The position numbers were made by a program, and so were the translations under genes. DNA of 6,103 nucleotides from Anaerolineales bacterium (GTDB lineage: Bacteria; Chloroflexota; Anaerolineae; Anaerolineales; UBA11657): contig CANNEJ010000106.1 of the NCBI GenBank assembly GCA_947503585.1, positions 1 through 6,103 of the forward strand, written 5' to 3'. Position 1 is the stretch's first letter; the number at the start of each line of letters is the position of its first letter. Below, piece by piece: positions 1 through 4,800 of the stretch. The notes beneath the pieces were generated by a model. That model was not told the origin of the DNA. It did not search any database and worked only from the letters and a program-made list of their open reading frames with translations.

Positions 1-565
1 CGGTGCAGTTCTCAAGCATTTGCTCAATGTGGTCGGCCACGCGTGCCAGCTCGTCAAATGCGGCGGTGTCCAGCCGGCCCTGCCACGCGCGGGCCAGCAG
101 CCAAAGCAGCGCAAGCGAGTTTACATAGGTCTTGCTTGATACCGTGGCTTCGGCGCCGGCGTGGAGCGCAAGAACCGTGCGGGCAGTGCGCGCCAGCAGA
201 CTATGCGGCTCATTGGTAATCGCCAGCAGCGCGCTTGCGGCGCGCAGTTGGGCGCATACCGGCTGCACTTCCGCACTGGCGCCGGATTGCGAAACGAACA
301 CAACAGTTTCTGCGCGCTGCAGCCAGACATTGCCCGGCTGCAGCAGGTCTGCTGCTTCGAGTGCCAGCGCTGCAATGCCGGTGCGCTGCAAGTGGCGCGC
401 GGCCAGCAGCCCGGCGTGGTGGGATGCGCCCATGCCTAAAAACAGCGGCTGCCCGCCCGGCGGGTGCGCCAGCAGCAGCTTGCGCGCTGCGGGCTGCTGG
501 TACGCTGCAGCCAGCGCGCGCAGCGCCGCCGGTTGCTGGCGCATCTCATCAAAAAACTTGCTCAT
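1..565 (-). CDS. SIS-domain sugar-phosphate isomerase/deaminase-like protein (partial, C-terminus off the left edge)
   Basis: Translating the minus strand from the ATG at 565 gives 188 uninterrupted residues to the window edge. They match the first SIS (sugar isomerase) domain of the GlmS/AgaS group. Visible landmarks are GMGASHHAGLLAARHL at about 44-59 (family form GCGTSYHAG), the phosphosugar-binding loop VSQSGASAE at 91-99, ITNEPHSLLAR at 116-126, and EATVSSKTYVNSL at 139-151 (the GlmS 'E-x-x-V-A-S-T-K' element). The N-terminus MSKFFDEMRQQPAAL is the short helix that normally precedes this domain. No glutaminase domain is present, so it is not a full GlmS. A free-standing glucosamine-6-phosphate deaminase-like or deglycase-like enzyme is more likely, but the substrate cannot be read here. 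It should be cytoplasmic. A GGAG lies at 580-577, 11 bases before the ATG, which is a slightly long spacing. A TATAAT at 594-589 could drive it. The family is confident; the exact reaction is not. Confidence 0.87.
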   Translation of the reverse strand, partial: MSKFFDEMRQQPAALRALAAAYQQPAARKLLLAHPPGGQPLFLGMGASHHAGLLAARHLQRTGIAALALEAADLLQPGNVWLQRAETVVFVSQSGASAEVQPVCAQLRAASALLAITNEPHSLLARTARTVLALHAGAEATVSSKTYVNSLALLWLLARAWQGRLDTAAFDELARVADHIEQMLENCT

Positions 566-588
566 ACTGCTTCTGGCTCCAGCGAGCG

Positions 589-618
589 ATTATAAAGCCG
601 GGCTTTCCGGCCCGGCAA
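589..618 (-). promoter_or_regulatory. Candidate promoter for the SIS-domain gene
   Basis: On the minus strand a perfect TATAAT occupies 594-589, 23 bases before the SIS ATG at 565. Eighteen bases upstream lies TTGCCG (618-613), matching TTGACA at 4 of 6 positions. The -10 box contains the TAA stop codon of the hydrolase gene, and the -35 falls in one arm of a GC-rich hairpin. Transcription would begin near 582, leaving a leader of about 17 bases that includes the GGAG at 580-577. This is a sequence match only, but the location is right. Confidence 0.5.
590..616 (-). terminator. Weak intrinsic-terminator-like hairpin at the end of the hydrolase gene
   Basis: On the minus strand GCCGGGC (616-610) and GCCCGGC (603-597) form a perfect 7-bp GC stem around the 6-base loop CGGAAA. 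TTTATAAT follows directly. The stem lies inside the last codons of the hydrolase and the stop sits in the short AT tract. With only three consecutive T residues, termination would be partial at best, so some read-through into the SIS gene is likely. Confidence 0.4.
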
Positions 619-1441
619 GAAACTGCAGGAGTGCCTGGTTGAAGGCCTGCGGCTGCTCCACCATGATGGCGTGCCCGCCGTTCAATATCAGCTGGTGTGC
701 CCCCGCAATGCCTTGCACAAGCCCGGCCTGATTTTCCGGCCGGACGGTTTTGTCCTGGCTGCCGGTGATCACCAGCGTGGGCACGCGCACTTCGGCCAGC
801 CGCGCCTGCACATCAAAGCGCGCCAGGGCAAGCATGGCGCTGCGGTAGGCGCGCACATCGGACTGTAAGATCTGCCGGTAAAACACAGCGCGCCAATCTT
901 CTTGCGCGGGCAGAGGGAACACATGCTGCGTTACGGCGCGCGCCTGGCTGGGCAGGCCGCGCAGGTGCAGCAGCAGGTAACGCCGCACATAATAAAGCAG
1001 CTGGCGCGCCCCGCGCGCGCGCAGGCGCGCAAACGTGCTTACCAGCACCAGACGCTGCACCAGTTGCGGGTAGTCCAGTGCAAGCTGCAGTGCCACGGTG
1101 CCGCCCATGGAAATGCCAACCACACATGCGCCCGCGGGCTGCAGCGCGTGCAGCAGCGCTGCCACTTCAGCTGCCACATCGGCAATTCGCCAGCGTCCGC
1201 CGGCGAAGGGTGACTGGCCAAAACCCGGCAGGTCCGGCACCAGCACGCGCCAGCCGGCACTGCGCAATGCGCCGGTTTGTCCCTGCCAGCCCGCAGTGTT
1301 GGAGCCCAAGCCATGGACGAGCAGCACGCTGCGGGCTGCGTTCGCGTTTAAATCCAAATGATGCAGCACGGGCGGCCGCTGGCTATTGGGCTGGCGCGCA
1401 GAACATAAAAAATATCGCACTAAACCGGCAGGCGCCGGCAT
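590..1441 (-). CDS. Alpha/beta hydrolase (serine hydrolase fold)
   Basis: This 283-residue protein has every hallmark of a soluble alpha/beta hydrolase. In order these are the oxyanion-hole segment LLVHGLGSN (40-48), the strand-turn VLVPDLPGFGQS (66-77), the nucleophile elbow GISMGG with Ser111, a helical cap at roughly 137-205, the acid segment VITGSQDKTV with Asp230, and LNGGHAIMVEQP with the catalytic His257. The triad Ser111-Asp230-His257 is intact and the length is typical for the family. The subfamily includes esterases, C-C bond hydrolases and haloperoxidase-like proteins, and nothing seen here picks out a substrate. No signal peptide is evident, so it should be cytoplasmic. The ATG at 1441 is the first possible ATG after an in-frame TGA at 1453-1451, which limits the N-terminus. 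No good Shine-Dalgarno precedes it, so a GTG at codon 8 or 25 is an alternative. It is 24 bases upstream of the SIS gene on the same strand, and the two may be partly co-transcribed. Confidence 0.92.
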   Translation of the reverse strand: MPAPAGLVRYFLCSARQPNSQRPPVLHHLDLNANAARSVLLVHGLGSNTAGWQGQTGALRSAGWRVLVPDLPGFGQSPFAGGRWRIADVAAEVAALLHALQPAGACVVGISMGGTVALQLALDYPQLVQRLVLVSTFARLRARGARQLLYYVRRYLLLHLRGLPSQARAVTQHVFPLPAQEDWRAVFYRQILQSDVRAYRSAMLALARFDVQARLAEVRVPTLVITGSQDKTVRPENQAGLVQGIAGAHQLILNGGHAIMVEQPQAFNQALLQFLAGPESPAL

Positions 1442-1467
1442 CCAAATAATTCAGGGGTGGCTTCTCG

Positions 1468-1485
1468 CGCCGGCAGAAACCGGCG
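1468..1485 (-). promoter_or_regulatory. Hairpin in the hydrolase leader
   Basis: A perfect 6-bp stem, CGCCGG paired with CCGGCG, encloses a 6-base loop (TTTCTG on the minus strand). On that strand CTCG before the stem can also pair with CGAG after it, across a 2-base bulge. It ends 26 bases before the hydrolase ATG, so it would lie in the leader of that mRNA and might influence translation initiation. Function is inference; GC-rich DNA yields such stems by chance. Confidence 0.25.
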
Positions 1486-1596
1486 AGCGGCACAAACATC
1501 TTGAGCGAAGCTACCGCTTGCACAGTTCTTGGATGCGCCACACTAAAGAGCCTGTGTCCGGCGCGGTTGGCCGGTACTTGGCGCATGTGCTCGAAC

Positions 1597-1628
1597 TGAT
1601 GGGGGCCGCCACAAACCACGGCGGATCA
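1597..1628. repeat. Bulged inverted repeat in the intergenic gap
   Basis: TGAT and CCGCC on the left pair with GGCGG and ATCA on the right around a 9-base loop, with a five-G bulge between the two left arms. There is no T-tract on either strand, so it is not a standard terminator. It could be an RNA structure in the 3' region of the membrane-protein transcript. Confidence 0.2.
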
Positions 1629-1687
1629 CTTTGGCATTCAAGGTAACCGTATCAGGCGATGGTCATGAAAACTTTGCTGAGCTTGAG

Positions 1688-1710
1688 CCCGCACGCAAAA
1701 AATTTGCGGG
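1688..1710 (-). repeat. Inverted repeat downstream of the membrane-protein operon
   Basis: CCCGCA (1688-1693) and TGCGGG (1705-1710) are perfect complements. A second nested fold pairs CGCAAA (1694-1699) with TTTGCG (1703-1708). On the minus strand the six-T run falls inside the structure rather than after it, so it is not a classical Rho-independent terminator. It begins about 70 bases past the stop at 1780. A 3'-end-protecting or mutually exclusive hairpin is possible. Confidence 0.3.
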
Positions 1711-1779
1711 AGTGTTGGTTATGCGCCGATGTTAACAGTGCGCCAAGTGTGCGTGTGCTGGCCGCCGCCCGGCGCGGTG

Positions 1780-3192
1780 CTACGCGTGGCCGGCAGCCGG
1801 CGCGGGGCGCGCGGGCGCGGGAAACTCCACGCGCACGCGGGCCACTGCCAGCCCGTCTACCGCCAGCACGGAGAAGTGCACCGTGTCTTTGTGCGTGTAG
1901 CGGTCGCCCACCTGGGCAGGGCGCCCCAACCATGTATTCATCAAACCGCCCACTGTCTCCACTTCCGGCAGAGTTCCGGCTTCGCCAAGGTCAGCGTAAT
2001 CCTGCAGCTCCTGCACCAGGCAGTTGCCGTTCAGCTCCAGTACACCCGGCGCCAGCTCCGTCAGCGGCTCGTGCTCCTGGTCAAACTCGTCGCGCACCTC
2101 GCCGACCACCTGCTCCACCAGATCCTCAAGCGTGACGAGCCCGGCGGTGCCGCCGAACTCATCCACCACCAGCGCCATGTGCAGGCGCTGGCGCTTGAAG
2201 GCCGCCATCAGTTCGCCAATTGAGTAAGACTCGGGCACTATTGGCGCTGTGCGCATCAGCAGCCGAATATCAAACGCTTCGCCGCGCGCGCGCAGGCGGT
2301 GATGCGCCAGATCCCGCACATGCAGCACGCCGATCACACTGTCAATATCTGCTTCGTAAACCGGGAAGCGGCTGAAGCGGCTGGTGGTCACCAGGTTCAA
2401 AATGTCCGGCAGCGGCATTGTGGAAGGGATGCCCTGAATTTTTATGCGCGGGGTCATTACCTGGTTTACCTGGCGCTCGCTGAAGTTAAATATGTTGAGC
2501 AGAATCTCTTCTTCTGAATCGCGCAGCAGCCCGCCCTGTTTGCTCTCGGCCACAATCTGCTCCAGCTCTTCGGTGGAGTGCAGGCTGGCATGCCCCGTAG
2601 CGGGCGGCACGCCAAATGCGCGCAGCAGGCGGGAGCCGATGGCATTGAGAGTGCGCGTTGGCCAGAGCAGCAGTAGGCGCAGCGCCTGCATCGGGCGCGC
2701 CACATGGAGCGCCATGGTGCGCGGGTTTTCCAGCGCCAGCGCCTTGGGCACCATCTCTCCCACCACAATGTGCAGGTAGGAGAGCAGCCCCAGGCTCAGC
2801 ACGTGCCCGGCGCTTTGGGCCGCGGCCACCGGCACGCCGGCCAGCAATTGCAGGTAGGCCGCGGCAAAGTCTGCCAGCAGCGGCTCGCTGTACACGCCCA
2901 GCCCCAGGGATGCAATCGTTATGCCCAATTGCGCGGTGGCAATATATTCATCTTGCGCCTGCGGGTGCTCCAGCACGGCCAGCACCGAGCGCGCCACGGG
3001 GTTGCCTTGGTCCACAAGTTCTTCTATTTGGGTGGGACGCACGCCGATGATGGCAAACTCGGCAGCAACCAACAACCCATTGAGCGCCACCAGCCCGGCC
3101 ACCACGAGCAGCGCCAGCAGCAGTTGCGGCGCAGCGGGCAGCGCCTGCAGTCCGGCAGCTGCCGGCAGGATGGCTGCAGCCAGGCTATTCAC
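1780..3192 (-). CDS. CNNM/CBS/CorC_HlyC membrane protein, second of a tandem pair (hemolysin-family, probable Mg2+/Co2+ transport)
   Basis: The GTG start gives 470 residues with the full family architecture. Residues 24-44 form a hydrophobic first membrane helix ending in the VAAEFAII signature. Further helices lie near 84-106 and 126-148, followed by GEMVPKALALENP (145-157), the GE-x-x-PK-x-LAL hallmark of the CNNM (DUF21) domain. Then come LHSTEELEQIV (204-214), VMTPR (245-249) opening a CBS pair of about 246-365 that includes DEFGGTAGLVTLEDLVE (344-360), and a C-terminal CorC_HlyC domain at about 377-456. Family members move or regulate divalent cations, with ATP-Mg bound by the CBS pair; 'hemolysin' is a historical name. 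An ATG at 3276 would add 28 Arg/Trp/Cys-rich residues read from within the upstream gene, so I reject it. GTG at 3192 overlaps the upstream stop as GTGAATAG and has GGTGG six bases before it. The short C-terminal Pro/Ala tail (458-470) is unremarkable. It is paralogous to the upstream gene. Confidence 0.93.
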   Translation of the reverse strand: MNSLAAAILPAAAGLQALPAAPQLLLALLVVAGLVALNGLLVAAEFAIIGVRPTQIEELVDQGNPVARSVLAVLEHPQAQDEYIATAQLGITIASLGLGVYSEPLLADFAAAYLQLLAGVPVAAAQSAGHVLSLGLLSYLHIVVGEMVPKALALENPRTMALHVARPMQALRLLLLWPTRTLNAIGSRLLRAFGVPPATGHASLHSTEELEQIVAESKQGGLLRDSEEEILLNIFNFSERQVNQVMTPRIKIQGIPSTMPLPDILNLVTTSRFSRFPVYEADIDSVIGVLHVRDLAHHRLRARGEAFDIRLLMRTAPIVPESYSIGELMAAFKRQRLHMALVVDEFGGTAGLVTLEDLVEQVVGEVRDEFDQEHEPLTELAPGVLELNGNCLVQELQDYADLGEAGTLPEVETVGGLMNTWLGRPAQVGDRYTHKDTVHFSVLAVDGLAVARVRVEFPAPARPAPAAGHA

Positions 3193-4513
3193 GCGCTGCC
3201 ACCGCCCACTCGCCCACTTGCGTTTGCACCTTTGGCCCCAGCAGCAGCGAAACTTCCAGCACGGCAAGCTCGTCAATGCTTTCCACCCGCACGGAGATGC
3301 CCGGCACGCCGAGCGTCACTTCGTCGCCCACGCTGGGGCGCCGCCCAAGCGCTTCAAACACCAGGCCGCCGAGCGTGTCCATCTCGTGCTCGGGCAGGCC
3401 GAGTGCGAGATACTCGTTTACATCCTCCACCAAAAGTTCGCCGCGCAAGAAGAGGCGTCCGGTTTTATCTGTCGAGACGAGCGCATTTTCTTTGGCGTCA
3501 AACTCATCCTGCAGTTCGCCAAAAATTTCTTCGAGCAAATCTTCCATGGTGATGATGCCGGCGGTGCCGCCATATTCATCGAAGACGGCGGCCATGTATT
3601 GATGCTTGGTTTCAAGAACAGTCCAGACGGCGGCGAGCGGCAGCGTCTCCGGCACAAACACCGCCTCGCGCAAAATCTCGGCCAGGTTTTCGCGCCCCTG
3701 CACCTGCAGGCGCAGCACATCTTTGATGTGCACAAAGCCGATGATTTGGTCGATCGTGTTGCGGTAGAGCGGGATGCGGCTGTGGCCGGCTTCGCAAGCA
3801 CCCTGCAGCAGCGCCTGTACGCTGCTGTCTACCGGCGCCGCGTACAGGCGGGTGCGCGGGGTCATCACCTGGCGGGCCACGCGGTCGCGCAGGCGCAGCG
3901 TGTTGCGCAGCATTTGGCGCTCGTCGGCATCCAGCACGCCGCCGGCGTGGCTGTCTTCCACCAGCTGCTCAATTTCTTCGGCGGAATGCAGACTGCCGCG
4001 CACCGGCGCAGCGCTGCGGCCCAGCAGGCGCAGCAGTAAAAGTGCGCTGCCGTTTAGCAGCCAAATCAGCGGCGAAAAAATTATTTGTGAAGCGCGCATC
4101 GGCAGCATGCTCGCCAGCGCCGTGCGATGCGGGTATTGCAGCGCAAGTGACTTGGGGATTAGTTCGCCCAGCAGCACCAACAGGACGGTGAGCAGCAACA
4201 GGACGATGGTGGCGGCCAGAGAATGCGATTGTGTGCCGCCGAGCAGCGGGGCCAGGCGCGGCGCAAGTACAGCCTCGCCGTAGGCGCCCAGCAGCAGGCC
4301 GGTGAGCGAGATGCCCACCTGGCAGGCTGCCACAAGCTGGTCGAGCTTGCGCGGGTCCTCAAGGATGGGCAGCAGCTGGCGCGCAAAGCGGTTGCCGGCA
4401 GCTGCCAGCTGGCTGATGCGCGTACGCCGCGACTTTACAACAGCAAACTCCGCACCTACGTACAGCGCGGTCAACCCCGTCAGCAGCGCAATGATTATGA
4501 AGCTAGATAACAA
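3185..4513 (-). CDS. CNNM/CBS/CorC_HlyC membrane protein, first of a tandem pair (hemolysin-family, probable Mg2+/Co2+ transport)
   Basis: From a proposed TTG start this is 442 residues, the usual family size. The first membrane helix is about 5-26 with the signature YVGAEFAVV at 18-26. Other helices lie near 60-80, 99-118 and 143-165, with GELIPKSLALQYP at 116-128. LHSAEEIEQLVEDS (175-188) and VMTPR (216-220) lead into a CBS pair at about 217-333 containing DEYGGTAGIITMEDLLEE (312-329). CorC_HlyC follows at about 345-425 with DTLGGLVFEALGR. The start is the weak point. The frame stays open to an ATG at 4861, but that would run over the divergent promoters and into the lipoprotein gene, and the added residues are not membrane-like. 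After the TATAAT at 4580-4575 only CTG (4528) and TTG (4513) are available in frame, and neither has a clear Shine-Dalgarno. It is followed with an 8-base overlap by its paralog, suggesting translational coupling and perhaps a heteromeric complex in the inner membrane. Confidence 0.92.
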   Translation of the reverse strand: MLSSFIIIALLTGLTALYVGAEFAVVKSRRTRISQLAAAGNRFARQLLPILEDPRKLDQLVAACQVGISLTGLLLGAYGEAVLAPRLAPLLGGTQSHSLAATIVLLLLTVLLVLLGELIPKSLALQYPHRTALASMLPMRASQIIFSPLIWLLNGSALLLLRLLGRSAAPVRGSLHSAEEIEQLVEDSHAGGVLDADERQMLRNTLRLRDRVARQVMTPRTRLYAAPVDSSVQALLQGACEAGHSRIPLYRNTIDQIIGFVHIKDVLRLQVQGRENLAEILREAVFVPETLPLAAVWTVLETKHQYMAAVFDEYGGTAGIITMEDLLEEIFGELQDEFDAKENALVSTDKTGRLFLRGELLVEDVNEYLALGLPEHEMDTLGGLVFEALGRRPSVGDEVTLGVPGISVRVESIDELAVLEVSLLLGPKVQTQVGEWAVAARE

Positions 4514-4574
4514 GCAAGATTGCGGCAGGCACGCTGTGTTGCGTACGGTGCCCGGCTGATCCCCCTGACCGATG

Positions 4575-4580
4575 ATTATA
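4575..4580 (-). promoter_or_regulatory. -10 box for the membrane-protein pair
   Basis: A perfect TATAAT on the minus strand ends 61 bases before the proposed TTG start at 4513. Transcription would begin near 4568 and give a leader of about 55 bases. No strong -35 is present: the 16-18 base spacings give AGCAGT, AAGCAG and AAAGCA. A missing -35 with a dyad in its place fits an activator- or repressor-controlled promoter. A GGGGG tract at 4565-4561 resembles a ribosome-binding site but has no start codon at the right distance. Confidence 0.5.
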
Positions 4581-4582
4581 GT

Positions 4583-4601
4583 GCAGCGTAAATTACACTG
4601 C
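4583..4601. promoter_or_regulatory. 19-base near-perfect dyad, candidate operator
   Basis: GCAGCGTAA and TTACACTGC flank a single central A and are complementary at 8 of 9 positions, with a perfect GTAAaTTAC core. The site begins two bases from the leftward TATAAT and covers its spacer and -35 region, a common place for a dimeric helix-turn-helix regulator to bind. It is AT-rich at its centre, unlike the surrounding GC-rich DNA. No cognate regulator is encoded in the window. Confidence 0.45.
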
Positions 4602-4604
4602 TTT

Positions 4605-4615
4605 GGCACGGTGCC
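4605..4615. repeat. 11-base palindrome GGCACGGTGCC
   Basis: This is a perfect GGCAC-G-GTGCC palindrome three bases beyond the 19-base dyad. Its half ACGGTGCC recurs at 4545-4552. The same 11-mer also occurs inside the lipoprotein gene at 5428-5438, so chance occurrence in GC-rich DNA is plausible. Confidence 0.25.
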
Positions 4616-4750
4616 TGTCTGCAGCCCGCTGGCGCAAACCGCTTTGTTTGCCGCAGTCCGGACCGGCAAGATTAGTGTACTCACCACTGGAAAGTTGTGT
4701 CCTGCGCGCCGGGTAACTCTGAATGAATCACCGGACGTGCACCCGCTGGC

Positions 4751-4756
4751 TATAAT
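4751..4756 (+). promoter_or_regulatory. -10 box for the lipoprotein gene
   Basis: A perfect TATAAT lies 44 bases before the lipoprotein ATG at 4801 and faces it. The preceding TGGC places a TG one base too far upstream for a canonical extended -10. The best -35 at 17-base spacing is TCACCG, a poor match. Together with the minus-strand TATAAT at 4580-4575 this makes a divergent promoter pair about 170 bases apart. Confidence 0.5.
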
Positions 4757-4800
4757 CGCAGCAGTTGCCGGAACGGCCAGTGTCCCTGCAATTTGGCTGC

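Larger units (their letters stand above)
1442..1779. other. 338-base gap with no recognisable gene
   Basis: This stretch lies between the stop of the second membrane protein and the start of the hydrolase. No reading frame in it gives a protein with recognisable features. It resembles no tRNA, riboswitch, RNase P, tmRNA or signal-recognition RNA that I can identify. It holds three inverted repeats (1468-1485, 1597-1628 and 1688-1710) and a TGTTAACA palindrome at about 1730-1737. By position it should contain the 3' untranslated region of the membrane-protein operon and the leader and promoter of the hydrolase, but no convincing -10/-35 pair was found for the hydrolase. Confidence 0.6.

Noticed and set aside
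1383..1619. Minus-strand 78-residue frame overlapping the hydrolase start
   Set aside because: It overlaps the hydrolase N-terminus in another frame, has no Shine-Dalgarno sequence and resembles no known small protein. Chance is the simpler explanation.
1560..1630. Possible tRNA 3' end (TGCTCGAACTG followed by GGGGGCCGCCA)
   Set aside because: It resembles a T-loop and acceptor end at first sight, but no T-stem, anticodon arm or matching 5' acceptor strand can be assembled on either strand.
1659..2135. Plus-strand frame beginning MVMKTLLSLS in the intergenic gap
   Set aside because: The first residues look signal-like, but the frame soon runs antisense through the second membrane protein with Arg/Pro/Ala-rich shadow composition, and there is no proper ribosome-binding site.
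2704..3552. Plus-strand open frame of 282 residues
   Set aside because: It lies opposite both membrane-protein genes and has no domain or ribosome-binding site. The open frame follows from the codon bias of the real genes.
2921..4039. Long plus-strand open frame (372 residues) opposite the membrane-protein genes
   Set aside because: It is antisense to two well-supported genes and has shadow composition (Ala/Arg/His/Gln-rich) typical of GC-rich DNA. No start context or domain is visible.
4491..4579. Repeated ATGATTAT at 4491-4498 and 4572-4579
   Set aside because: An 8-base direct repeat of low complexity. One copy encodes part of the first membrane helix and the other contains most of the -10 box; coincidence is sufficient.
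4634..4651. GCAAAC/GTTTGC hairpin and nearby GTCCGGAC palindrome (4656-4663) in the divergent region
   Set aside because: The stems are short with no flanking support. They lie away from both -10 boxes and are within chance expectation for GC-rich DNA.
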